A stretch of DNA of 64,000 nucleotides, taken from positions 62,001 through 126,000 of the forward strand of contig JBLXFD010000002.1 in the NCBI GenBank assembly GCA_048262455.1, given 5' to 3'. Origin of the DNA: Psychromarinibacter sp048262455. GTDB lineage: Bacteria > Pseudomonadota > Alphaproteobacteria > Rhodobacterales > Rhodobacteraceae. Shown here piece after piece: positions 25,735-34,115 of the stretch (positions within the stretch are counted from its first letter, which is position 1; each line of letters begins with the position of its first letter). The translations under genes were made by a program, and so were the position numbers. The notes beneath the pieces are model-generated. The model saw only the letters and a list, made by a program, of their open reading frames with translations, made no database searches and was not told the DNA's origin.

Positions 25735-26846
25735 TGGACACGGCGATGCAGGCGCGGGTCACGGACGACCTGCGCGCGCTGATGCTGGTGCCCGGCCTGT
25801 CGGGCCACGAGGACCGGGTGCGCCGCCACATCGCCGCGCGGCTGGCCGAGGCGGGGGTGGACAGCCGGTCCGACCGGCTGGGCAACCTGATCGCCAGCTT
25901 CGAGGGGGACGCGAAGGCGCCCTCGGTCATGGTCTTCACCCACATGGACCAGCTGGGGTTCTTCGTGCGCCGGATCGAGGCGGACGGGCTGATCCGGGTG
26001 GAACGCATGGGCGGGGTGCCGGAACGGGCGCTGGCGGCGCAGGCGGTTCTGCTTTGCGTGGGCGAGAGGCGCGACGTGCCCGGGGTGATCGTCAACAAGT
26101 CCCACCATGCCACGCAGCCCGAGGAAAAGTACCACGTCCTCAAGACGCCGGAGCTGCACATCGACACCGGCCACGGGTCGAAACAGGCGGTGGAGGCGGC
26201 GGGCATCCGCATCGGCACCCCGGTGGTCTACCGCCCGCAGGTGATAGAACTGGCGAACGGCCGCATCGCCGGCACCAGCGTCGACGACCGCGCCGGCTGC
26301 GCGGTGCTGCTGGAACTGGCCCGCGCGCTGGCGGGGCGCGAGGGCGGGCCGACGGTGCACGTGGTCTTCTCGGTGCAGGAAGAATTCAACCTGCAGGGCG
26401 CCGTGGTGGCCGCGCAGGTGCTAAGGCCGGACATCGCGGTGCAGATCGACCTGATGCAATGCTCCGACACCCCCGATCTTGCCGACCGCGGAGAGATGTC
26501 GCTGGGCGGCGGGCCGGGCATCAGCCTTTACTCCTTCCACGGACGCGGCACCCTGAACGGGGTGATCCCGCATCCCTCTGCCGTGCGGCTGTTCGAGCAG
26601 GCGGCCGAGGCCGCGGACCTGCCGCTGCAGCGCAGTGCGCAGGTGGGGGTGCTGACCGACCTCAGCTACGTGCAGCTGGTGGGCGAGGGGGTGGTGTCGA
26701 TCGACGTGGGCTTTCCCATGCGCTACTCGCACTCGGCGCTGGAAGTCTGCGACACCGCCGACCTCGCGATGCTGGCGCGGCTGCTGACGGCGGCAGTGGC
26801 GCGGATCGGCCCCGACTTCGAGCTGACCCGCGACGGGGCGGGCTGA
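25734..26846 (+). CDS. M42-family metallohydrolase, SgcX/FrvX-like
   Basis: The product is 370 residues. The di-metal site residues of the M42 aminopeptidase/endoglucanase-named family are present: His70 and Asp72 in FTHMDQ, Asp in TSVDDRAG, the EE pair in SVQEEF, Asp in VQIDLM and a late His in MRYSHS. The start overlaps the BtpA stop by one base. In E. coli the homologues FrvX and SgcX sit in sugar PTS operons, so this may be a deacylase acting on a modified sugar rather than a peptidase. The substrate is not identified. Confidence 0.82.
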   Translation: MDTAMQARVTDDLRALMLVPGLSGHEDRVRRHIAARLAEAGVDSRSDRLGNLIASFEGDAKAPSVMVFTHMDQLGFFVRRIEADGLIRVERMGGVPERALAAQAVLLCVGERRDVPGVIVNKSHHATQPEEKYHVLKTPELHIDTGHGSKQAVEAAGIRIGTPVVYRPQVIELANGRIAGTSVDDRAGCAVLLELARALAGREGGPTVHVVFSVQEEFNLQGAVVAAQVLRPDIAVQIDLMQCSDTPDLADRGEMSLGGGPGISLYSFHGRGTLNGVIPHPSAVRLFEQAAEAADLPLQRSAQVGVLTDLSYVQLVGEGVVSIDVGFPMRYSHSALEVCDTADLAMLARLLTAAVARIGPDFELTRDGAG

Positions 26847-28336
26847 TGCGCTGCACGCTGGGCATCGACATCGGCACCTTCGAATCCAAGGGCGTGCTGG
26901 TGGACGAGGCGGGCGCGATCCTGGCCGAGGCCCGCGCCCCGCACGAGATGATCGTGCCCCGCGCCGGCTGGGCGGAACACCGCGCGGACGAGGACTGGTG
27001 GGCCGATTTCACCGCGATCACCCGGCGGCTGCTGGCCGACAGCGGCGTCGACCCCGCCGACATCGCCTGCGTCGCCACCAGCGCCATCGGCCCCTGCATG
27101 CTGCCGGTGGACGCGGAAGGCGCGCCGCTGATGAACGCGGTGCTCTACGGCGTCGACACCCGCGCGGCGGCGGAAATCGAGGAACTGACCGCGCGGATCG
27201 GCGCGGACACCATCCTCGATCGCTGCGGCAACGCCCTGACCTCGCAGTCCGTCGGCCCCAAGATCCTGTGGCTTGCGCGCAACCGGCCCGAGGTCTGGGA
27301 GAAGACGGCGAAGGTGCTGACCTCCACCAGCTACCTGACCTTCCGGCTGACCGGCGAGCACGTGATCGACCACTACACCGCCGCCAACTTCTCTCCGCTC
27401 TACGACGTGACCGCGCAGGACTGGACCGACGCGCTTGCCCCGGGGCTGATCGAGCGGGCGCGCCTGCCGCGGCTGATGTGGTCCAGCGAGATCGCCGGCA
27501 ACGTCACCGCCGCCGCCGCCGCCGAAACAGGGCTGGCCGAGGGCACCCCGGTCACCGCCGGCACCATCGACGCCGCCGCCGAGGCGGTGAGCGTCGGGGT
27601 GCGCGGGGCGGGGGACATGATGATGATGTACGGGTCCACCGTCTTCATCATCCAGGTGACGGAGCAGCGGGTGCAGGACCCGGCTCTGTGGTACGCGCCC
27701 TGGCTCTATCCCGGCACCCATGCCTCCATGGCCGGACTTGCCACCTCCGGCACCCTGACCCACTGGTTCCGCGACCAGTTCGCCCGCGAACTGCCCCGGG
27801 GCGAGGCCTTCCCCCGGCTGACGGAGGAGGCCGAGGCCTCGCCGCCCGGGGCGAACGGGCTGCTGATGCTGCCGTACTTCTCGGGGGAACGTACGCCGAT
27901 CCACGATTCCCACGCCAAGGGGGTGTTCTTCGGCCTGAACCTGACCCACCGGCGCGGCGACATGTACCGCGCGCTGATCGAAGGGATCGCCCACGGCACC
28001 GCCCATGTCTTCGACACCTACCGCGACGCCGGCGCCGCGCCGCGCCGGGTGCTGGCGGTGGGGGGCGGCACCAACAACGCCATCTGGCTGCAGGCGACCT
28101 CGGACATCGGCGACGTGCCGCAGGTGGTCTGCGACAAGACCATCGGCGCCAGCTACGGCGACGCCTTCCTTGCCGCCTGCGCCGTGGGGCATGCCCGGCC
28201 CGAGGACATCGCCCGCTGGAACCCCGAGGCGCGGCGCGTCACGCCGGAACGTCACCCGGTGCACGCCCGCCACGCGCGGCTGTTCCGGCGGCTGTACGAC
28301 CAGACCAAGGACCTGATGCGGGAGCTGGACGAATGA
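26846..28336 (+). CDS. FGGY-family carbohydrate kinase
   Basis: The product is a 496-residue sugar kinase of the hexokinase/actin fold. It has the N-terminal phosphate-binding loop (GIDIGTFESKGVLVD), the catalytic Asp in AGTIDAAAEA, and the C-terminal adenosine motif AVGGGTNNAIWLQ. It is closest in style to the xylulokinase branch. The start overlaps the M42 stop by one base (TGATG) and its own stop overlaps the SIS gene by 4 nt. It probably phosphorylates the sugar later handled by the SIS and BtpA proteins. Confidence 0.88.
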   Translation: MRCTLGIDIGTFESKGVLVDEAGAILAEARAPHEMIVPRAGWAEHRADEDWWADFTAITRRLLADSGVDPADIACVATSAIGPCMLPVDAEGAPLMNAVLYGVDTRAAAEIEELTARIGADTILDRCGNALTSQSVGPKILWLARNRPEVWEKTAKVLTSTSYLTFRLTGEHVIDHYTAANFSPLYDVTAQDWTDALAPGLIERARLPRLMWSSEIAGNVTAAAAAETGLAEGTPVTAGTIDAAAEAVSVGVRGAGDMMMMYGSTVFIIQVTEQRVQDPALWYAPWLYPGTHASMAGLATSGTLTHWFRDQFARELPRGEAFPRLTEEAEASPPGANGLLMLPYFSGERTPIHDSHAKGVFFGLNLTHRRGDMYRALIEGIAHGTAHVFDTYRDAGAAPRRVLAVGGGTNNAIWLQATSDIGDVPQVVCDKTIGASYGDAFLAACAVGHARPEDIARWNPEARRVTPERHPVHARHARLFRRLYDQTKDLMRELDE

Positions 28337-28884
28337 GACAGGCAGCGGCCGCACTTGCGGAACTGCGCGCGGCGCTGGAGCGCGTCGACGAGGCGCAGGT
28401 GGACACCGCCTGCGCGGCGATCGCGGGGGCGCGGCGCATCGTGCTCTACGGCTGCGGACGCGAGGGGCTGATGCTGCGGGCGCTGGCGATGCGGCTTTAT
28501 CACCTTGGGCTGGACGCCCACATGCAGGGCGGCATGGCAACCCCGCCGGTGGGGCCGGGCGACCTGCTGCTGGTCTCTGCGGGGCCCGGAGAGCTGTCCA
28601 CCGTCAGCGCGCTGATGCGCGTGGCGCGCGAGGCCGGGGCGAAGGTGCTGTTCCTGACCGCCGAGCCAAAGGCCGAGGCCGCGGCGCGGGCCGATCACCT
28701 GCTAGTGGTCCCGGCCCAGACCATGGCGCGCGACCAGGGCGCGGCGGCCAGCCAGGTGCTGCCCATGGGATCGGTCTACGAGGGCGCGCTGTTCGTTCTG
28801 TTCGAGCTGATGGTCGCCCGCCTGCGCGAGGATCTGGGCGAGACCGCCGAGACCATGCGCGCGCGTCACACCAACCTGGAGTAA
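28333..28884 (+). CDS. SIS-domain sugar-phosphate isomerase, HxlB-like
   Basis: The product is a 183-residue single SIS domain with the ligand-binding pattern LYGCGREGLM, LLLVSAGPGEL and VYEGALFVLFEL. Its size and pattern match 6-phospho-3-hexuloisomerase (HxlB), which isomerises a 3-ketohexose 6-phosphate to fructose 6-phosphate. Its usual partner HxlA is absent. In its place stands another TIM-barrel protein, BtpA. The gene is translationally coupled to the kinase gene. The hexulose-phosphate role is an inference. Confidence 0.8.
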   Translation: MRQAAAALAELRAALERVDEAQVDTACAAIAGARRIVLYGCGREGLMLRALAMRLYHLGLDAHMQGGMATPPVGPGDLLLVSAGPGELSTVSALMRVAREAGAKVLFLTAEPKAEAAARADHLLVVPAQTMARDQGAAASQVLPMGSVYEGALFVLFELMVARLREDLGETAETMRARHTNLE

Positions 28885-28887
28885 CCC

Positions 28888-29616
28888 ATGCGCTACGAGC
28901 TGATGCGCCCCCACCAGATCCGCGCCGCGGTCGAGGCGCGCACGCCGGTGGTGCTGCCGCTGGGGGTGCTGGAGTACCACGGGGAACACCTGCCGGTGGG
29001 CATGGATACTCTCGCCGTGACCCGGGCGCTGGACCTGCTGGAGGCGGAGATGGACCTGGTGATCCTGCCGCCCTTCCCCTACGGCGCCGCCAGCCACGCC
29101 GTCGCGGGGCCCGAGGGCGGCACGCTGCACGTGGACGCCGCGGTGCTGCAGCCGCTGGCCGAGGCGCTGTTCACCGGCCTGCTGCGCACCGGCTTCCGCA
29201 ACATCCACGTCTTCGTGCACCACCAGACAGAGAATTTCGTCCAGGGCATGCCCACCGACCTCGCCTTCCGCCTCGCCGCGCGGCAGGTGGCCTTCCGCTT
29301 TGCCGAGCAGGCGCGGGGCGAGGGCTGGTGGGGGCGCGACGAGATGCGCGACTACTACGGCGGCGCCGGGGACGATCCCTTCGGCTGGATCAGCGTGCAC
29401 CCGCTGATGGGCGAGGGGATGGACTATCCCTTTGACCACGCCGGGGTGGGAGAGACCGCGCTGATGCTGGCCATGGCGCCGGAGACGGTGGACATGGCGC
29501 GCCAGCCCGAGGGCGGCGCCTGGTACACCGCCAGCGCCGCCGAGGCCGACGCGGCGCTGGGCGCGCGGGGGGTGGAGCTGATCCTGGCGCGGTTGCGGAA
29601 GATCCTGGGCGGGTAG
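28888..29616 (+). CDS. creatininase-family metallohydrolase
   Basis: The product is a 242-residue protein of the creatininase/FAPy-deformylase amidohydrolase family. The metal-site region reads LGVLEYHGEHLPVGMD (canonical creatininase has EQHGPHM...D), and a second cluster is VHHQTENF. It differs enough from true creatininase that this reaction is unlikely despite a creatinase gene 5 kb away. It starts 3 bp after the SIS gene and closes the operon. A hydrolytic step on an N-acyl or cyclic amide of a sugar derivative is conceivable. Confidence 0.8.
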   Translation: MRYELMRPHQIRAAVEARTPVVLPLGVLEYHGEHLPVGMDTLAVTRALDLLEAEMDLVILPPFPYGAASHAVAGPEGGTLHVDAAVLQPLAEALFTGLLRTGFRNIHVFVHHQTENFVQGMPTDLAFRLAARQVAFRFAEQARGEGWWGRDEMRDYYGGAGDDPFGWISVHPLMGEGMDYPFDHAGVGETALMLAMAPETVDMARQPEGGAWYTASAAEADAALGARGVELILARLRKILGG

Positions 29617-29644
29617 ATCAAGGCCGATCGTCCCCCCCGGCCGG

Positions 29645-30469
29645 TCAGATGAAGCTTTGCAGCGCCAGCCCCAGCCGGTCCGCCGCGCGGCGGTGGGCGA
29701 TGGGGCCCATCAGCGCCCGCGCCGCCGGTTCTTCCGACGGGGTGTAGATCATCCCCTCCAGCCCCCGTTCCACGTCCTCGGGCGGCACCACCACCTCCAC
29801 CAGCCGGGTCGCGCCGGTGCAGACCGCCGTCAGCATCGCCCGGTCCACGAACAGCGGCGGGCGGCAGATGCTGCCCCTGCCGTGTTCATAGGGCGAGTGA
29901 TCGGCCAGCCACAGCAGCAGCACCGTGCCCTCCGTCTGCTCCACCAGCGAGCGCATCCGCGCCACCCAGGCGGCCTGCATCTCCCGCCGCACCAGCTGCA
30001 GCTGCCCGGGACATTCCTGCGCCAGCGCGGCCAGCATGGCGCCGGTCCGCTCGAACACCGAGAAATCGATGTTAGGGTAGATCTCCCTGAGTTTCTTCGA
30101 GACCCTTACCAGCCGCGCCGGCCGCCGGGGGTCGACGGTGAAGAAGCGGTTCGACATCGCGGCCGCGCCCATCACCTCGATCACCGTCACCTTCGCCATG
30201 GCGGCGATGTCGATGACCCCGGGATTGTTCAGGAAACCGTCGATCCCCGCGCCGCGGCTGCCGAGGTTGACGCAGGTGTGGCCGACCTGCTGTTCCAGCA
30301 AGGCGGGCCAGGGCGTGGACATGTAGGAACCGAATGTTTCGGTCCCGCCGAGACAGGCGACGTAGGTGCCGCGCAGCCGCCGCTGCGGCCCGCGGAACAC
30401 CATCTGCGCAGAGCCGTAATGGCAGGGCAGGTAGTTCAGGCCCCCGCCACGGCAGTTCATCATGTTCAT
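29645..30469 (-). CDS. DUF6473-like hypothetical protein
   Basis: The product is 274 residues with no signal peptide. It begins with a Cys-containing stretch (CRGGGLNYLPCHYG), and ACLGGTETFGSYM with NLGSRGAGIDGFL recalls a nucleotide- or SGNH-like fold. Proteins of this look are widespread in Rhodobacterales and are listed as DUF6473, sometimes near polysaccharide or sulfotransferase genes. The ATG at 30469 has GAGGG just upstream. It converges on the creatininase-family gene and is likely monocistronic. Its function is unknown. Confidence 0.65.
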   Translation of the reverse strand: MNMMNCRGGGLNYLPCHYGSAQMVFRGPQRRLRGTYVACLGGTETFGSYMSTPWPALLEQQVGHTCVNLGSRGAGIDGFLNNPGVIDIAAMAKVTVIEVMGAAAMSNRFFTVDPRRPARLVRVSKKLREIYPNIDFSVFERTGAMLAALAQECPGQLQLVRREMQAAWVARMRSLVEQTEGTVLLLWLADHSPYEHGRGSICRPPLFVDRAMLTAVCTGATRLVEVVVPPEDVERGLEGMIYTPSEEPAARALMGPIAHRRAADRLGLALQSFI

Positions 30470-30621
30470 CGCACCCTCACCACAGCTGGCATTTCCGTCC
30501 CCCGGGGGAAGTCTGGCAGCAAGCCGTTGCGAAAGGTTCAAGATATTCCCGCGGATTGAGCCTATCGGGGAATAAGGCGGCGGGGCAGCCGGGGCCGCCC
30601 CTGCCGCGAGGGATTTGAAGG

Positions 30622-32100
30622 TCAGACGCTCATGCAGATGTACTTCATCTCCAGGTAGTCCTCGATCCCGTGGCTCGACCCCTCGCGCCCGAGGCCGGAC
30701 TGCTTGACCCCGCCGAAGGGCGCCACCTCGGTGGAGATGATCCCGGTGTTCACCCCGACGATGCCGTATTCCAGCGCCTCGGCCACCTTGTAGACCCGGC
30801 TGAGGTCGCGGGCGTAGAAGTAGCTGGCGAGGCCGAAGATCGTGTCGTTCGCCAGCTCGATCACCTCGTCCTCGTCCTTGAAGCGGAACAGCGGGGCGAG
30901 CGGGCCGAAGGTCTCCTCGCGGGCGAACTTCATGTCCTGGGTTGCGCCCTTGACGATGGTGGGCTGGAAGAACAGCTTGCCCGCCTCGTGCCGGTCGCCG
31001 CCGTAGAACACCTGCGCGCCCTTGTCCTTCGCGTCGGCGATATGCTCCTCGACCTTCTTCAGCGCGCTCTCCTCGATCAGCGGGCCAAGGTCGGTGCCGT
31101 CCTCCAGCCCGTCGCCCACCTTGCGCTTGTCCAGCGCCGCGGCGAGCTTCTCGGCGAAGGCGTCGTAAATGCCGTCCTGCACGTAGATCCGGTTGGCGCA
31201 GACGCAGGTCTGGCCGTTGTTGCGGAACTTGCAGGCGATGGCGCCCTCGACGGCGGCGTCGAGATCGGCGTCGTCGAAGACGATGAAGGGCGCGTTGCCG
31301 CCCAGTTCCATCGAGCACTTCATCACCTGGTCGGCGGCCTGCGCCAGCAGCACCCGCCCGACCTCGGTGGAGCCGGTGAAGGACAGTTTCCGCACGATCG
31401 GGTTCTCGCAGAACTCCTTGCCGATGCCGGAACTGTCGGTCGACGGCAGGATCGACAGCACGCCCTTCGGGATGCCCGCGCGCTCTGCCAGCACGCCCAG
31501 CGCCAGCGCCGACAAGGGCGTCAGCGAGGGCGGGCGCACCACCATGGCGCAGCCGGCGGCCAGCGCCGGACCCACCTTGCGGGTGATCATCGCGTTGGGG
31601 AAGTTCCACGGCGTGATGCAGGCGGCGACGCCGATGGCCTGCTTGATCACGGTCAGCCGCTTGTCGGGCTGGTGGCCGGGGATCGTCTCGCCGTAGATGC
31701 GCTTGGCCTCTTCGGCGAACCACTCGATGAAGGCGGCGCCGTAGGTGATCTCGCCCTTGGCCTCGGCCAGCGGCTTGCCCTGTTCGGCGGTCAGGATGGT
31801 CGCCAGGTCGTCGGCGTTCTCCATCATCAGGTCGTACCACTTGCGCAGGATGTTGGCGCGGTCCTTGGCGACGCGGGCGGCCCAGTCCTTCTGTGCCTTG
31901 TGGGCGGCGTCGATGGCGCGGGCGACCTCGGCGCGGGACAGGTCGGCGACCTCGGCAATGACGTCGCCGCGGGCCGGGTTGGTCACCTTGAAGGTCTTGC
32001 CGCCCTCGGCGTCGGTCCACTCGCCGGCGAGGTAGGCCTTGCCGGTCAGCAGGGCGGGGTCCTTCAGCAGCGTGGAAAGATCGGTGGAAGAATCGAGCAT
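30622..32100 (-). CDS. gabD: NAD(P)-dependent succinate-semialdehyde dehydrogenase
   Basis: The product is a 492-residue ALDH of the GabD type. It has ITPWNFPNAMITRK, the base Glu in MELGGNAPF, the nucleophile in NNGQTCVCANR (two Cys as usual in GabD) and the end motif PFGGVKQSGLGREG. It oxidises succinate semialdehyde to succinate, the last step of 4-aminobutyrate and related degradation. No gabT is nearby, and it stands alone 71 bp upstream of the peptidase gene. It differs clearly from the ALDH at 1148. Confidence 0.92.
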   Translation of the reverse strand: MLDSSTDLSTLLKDPALLTGKAYLAGEWTDAEGGKTFKVTNPARGDVIAEVADLSRAEVARAIDAAHKAQKDWAARVAKDRANILRKWYDLMMENADDLATILTAEQGKPLAEAKGEITYGAAFIEWFAEEAKRIYGETIPGHQPDKRLTVIKQAIGVAACITPWNFPNAMITRKVGPALAAGCAMVVRPPSLTPLSALALGVLAERAGIPKGVLSILPSTDSSGIGKEFCENPIVRKLSFTGSTEVGRVLLAQAADQVMKCSMELGGNAPFIVFDDADLDAAVEGAIACKFRNNGQTCVCANRIYVQDGIYDAFAEKLAAALDKRKVGDGLEDGTDLGPLIEESALKKVEEHIADAKDKGAQVFYGGDRHEAGKLFFQPTIVKGATQDMKFAREETFGPLAPLFRFKDEDEVIELANDTIFGLASYFYARDLSRVYKVAEALEYGIVGVNTGIISTEVAPFGGVKQSGLGREGSSHGIEDYLEMKYICMSV

Positions 32101-32171
32101 GGAAAGCCTCCCTTGGCGTTGCGTGGCCTTGCCTTGGCTATAGAGCGCGGCGCGGGCGCGGGGCAAGGCGG

Positions 32172-33161
32172 TCAGCCGAAGCGGGCCTGCCAGCAGGGGA
32201 AGGGATCGCCCGGGGCCGGGGTGGCGGCGTGCACGGCGCGGGCGATGGCGCGGGACAGGCACAGCGCGGCGGCGTGGCCGATCTGGATCGCGCCGGTCAG
32301 CGGGTCCTCCAGCGGGCGGGTGCCGGTGGCGGCGGCGAAGACAAGATCGCCGTCCGCCAGCGTGTGGCTGGGCACCACCGCGCGGGCGATGCCGTCGTGG
32401 GCGGCCACGGCCATGCGGGTGGCCCCGGCCTGCGAAAGGTCGGCGTCGGTGGCGACGATGGCGATCACGGTATTGCGCATGTCGTGCTTGGTGGCGAAGG
32501 GCAGGGGGTCCGGGTCCGGCGCGGGGCCGAGGCCGCCGAACTCGCTCCGCAGCTCGAAGGGCGCGGCCCAGAAGTGGCCGGTGCCGCCCACCGTCACCGC
32601 CCCCACCGGGTTGGCCGCCACCAGCGCGCCGACGGTGTGGCCGGAGGCAAGCACCAGCGAGGCAGAGCCCAGCCCGCCCTTCAGCCCCGCCGTGGTGGCC
32701 CCGATGCCGGCCCCGGTGGTGCCCAGCGCAAAGCTCTCGCCCGCGGCGGCCAGCGCCGCGCGGCCAAGGGCGGGGTAGGGGTTCTCGGCCCAGTCCTTGT
32801 CGCCGCCGTTCAGCAGGTCGAAGATGATCGCCGAGGGCACGATCGGCACCCGCTGCCCGCCCACGTCATAGCCGCGCCCGGCTGCGCGCAGGGCGTCTGC
32901 CACGCCCCCGGCCGCCGACAGCCCCAGCGCCGAGCCGCCGGAAAGCACCAGCGCGTCCACCTGCTGCACCAGCCGGTCGGGCGCCAGCGCGTCGGTCTCG
33001 CGGGTGCCGGGGGCGCCGCCCATCACGTGCACGGCGGCGGTGAAGGGCGCGTCGGCGGTCAGCACGGTGACGCCGGTCTTGATCCGGTCGTCCCCGGCAT
33101 TGCCCACCCGCAGCCCGGCGACGTCGGTGATCAGGTTGCGCGGGCCCGGCGCGGCGCGCAT
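32172..33161 (-). CDS. P1-family peptidase (DmpA/NylC-like, Ntn hydrolase)
   Basis: The product is 329 residues of the P1 family (L-aminopeptidase/D-esterase, beta-peptidyl aminopeptidase, 6-aminohexanoate-oligomer hydrolase). Characteristic stretches are LSGGSALGLSAAGGV, GTTGAGIGATTAG, KGGLGSAS and a late DGDLVFAAATG. These enzymes mature by self-cleavage to expose an N-terminal nucleophile. Its start overlaps the SDR stop by one base, so both are co-expressed. The amide or peptide substrate is unknown. Confidence 0.85.
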   Translation of the reverse strand: MRAAPGPRNLITDVAGLRVGNAGDDRIKTGVTVLTADAPFTAAVHVMGGAPGTRETDALAPDRLVQQVDALVLSGGSALGLSAAGGVADALRAAGRGYDVGGQRVPIVPSAIIFDLLNGGDKDWAENPYPALGRAALAAAGESFALGTTGAGIGATTAGLKGGLGSASLVLASGHTVGALVAANPVGAVTVGGTGHFWAAPFELRSEFGGLGPAPDPDPLPFATKHDMRNTVIAIVATDADLSQAGATRMAVAAHDGIARAVVPSHTLADGDLVFAAATGTRPLEDPLTGAIQIGHAAALCLSRAIARAVHAATPAPGDPFPCWQARFG

Positions 33162-33901
33162 CAGATGCACCGCCCGCCGTCCACCTCCATGGCGACCCCG
33201 GTGACCATGCCGGCCTCGTCCGAGCACAGGAAACAGGCGGCGTTGCCCATGTCCTCGGGGGTCGAGAAGCGGCCCAGCGGGATCGTCGACAGGAAGGCCG
33301 CGCGGCGTTCCGGCGTGTCCTCGCCCATGAAGCTGGCCAGCAGCGGCGTCTCGCCCGCCACCGGGCAGATGGCGTTCACCCGCACCCCCGCGGGGGCCAG
33401 TTCCACCGCCATGGTCTTGGTCGCGGTGATCATCCAGCCCTTCGAGGCGTTGTACCAGTTCAGGTTCGGCCGCGGCGACAGCCCGGCGGTGGAGGCGACG
33501 TTCAGGATCGCCCCGCGCCCGCGCGCCTTCATCGGGCCGACAAGGTGCCGGGCCGTCAGGTAGACCGACTTGGCGTTGACCGCGAAGACCCGATCGAACA
33601 GGTCCTCGGGCACCTCCTCCATCGGCATGGGCAGGTGGGTGATGCCTGCGTTGTTCACAAGGATGTCGGGCACGCCGAAGTCGTCGATGGCGGCATTGGC
33701 CATGGCCGCCACGCTGGCCCCGTCCGAGACGTCGACGGTACGGGCGGTGCCGCCGATCTCTGCCGCGACGGCCTCGGCCGCCTCGGTGTTCAGGTCGGCG
33801 ACCATCACCCGCGCCCCCTCGGCCGCGAACTTGCGCGCGATCCCCGCGCCAAAGCCGGAGCCGGCCCCGGTGACGATGGCGGTCTTGCCCTCAAGGCGCA
33901 T
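33161..33901 (-). CDS. short-chain dehydrogenase/reductase
   Basis: The product is a 246-residue classical SDR with cofactor motif TGAGSGFGAGIA, an Asp-containing acidic loop (VADLN) favouring NAD(H), the NNAG motif, catalytic Ser in NVASTAG and the YNASKGW Tyr-Lys pair. The C-terminal EVDGGRCI is usual for the FabG-like branch. It pairs with the P1 peptidase gene. The substrate alcohol or ketone cannot be predicted. Confidence 0.88.
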   Translation of the reverse strand: MRLEGKTAIVTGAGSGFGAGIARKFAAEGARVMVADLNTEAAEAVAAEIGGTARTVDVSDGASVAAMANAAIDDFGVPDILVNNAGITHLPMPMEEVPEDLFDRVFAVNAKSVYLTARHLVGPMKARGRGAILNVASTAGLSPRPNLNWYNASKGWMITATKTMAVELAPAGVRVNAICPVAGETPLLASFMGEDTPERRAAFLSTIPLGRFSTPEDMGNAACFLCSDEAGMVTGVAMEVDGGRCI

Positions 33902-34077
33902 GGCTGGTCCCCCTGCTGCGGTCAGCCCGTTATCCCCGCCGCGCCGCATTTTGCCAAGCGGGCGATCACCGTGCTTGCCGGAATCCGCGGGAGCGGTATC
34001 ATGGCACCCGAGTGCCGGCGATGGCGTCGCCGCGCGTGGGCTCTTCATCCTCCTGCACGCCGGGAAGCCAGCTTGCC

Positions 34078-34096
34078 GGGCCCCGCTTCGGGGTCC
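34078..34096. other. hairpin upstream of creatinase
   Basis: An 8-bp stem with one G-U pair (34078-34085 with 34089-34096) and a CTT loop lies 20 bp before the creatinase start, just ahead of its CGGAGG ribosome site. It may be a leader element. It lacks a T-tract, so termination is unlikely. Confidence 0.4.
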
Positions 34097-34115
34097 CTTC
34101 TCCGGAGGCCTTGCC

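Noticed and set aside
28888..29616. True creatininase partner of the creatinase gene
   Set aside because: Metal-site and loop motifs differ clearly from creatininase, and the gene is locked into the sugar operon by 3-bp spacing.
21040..29616. Complete L-fucose oxidation operon
   Set aside because: The fuconate dehydratase, the downstream dehydrogenase or hydrolase and any transporter are missing, so only the first two steps can be proposed.
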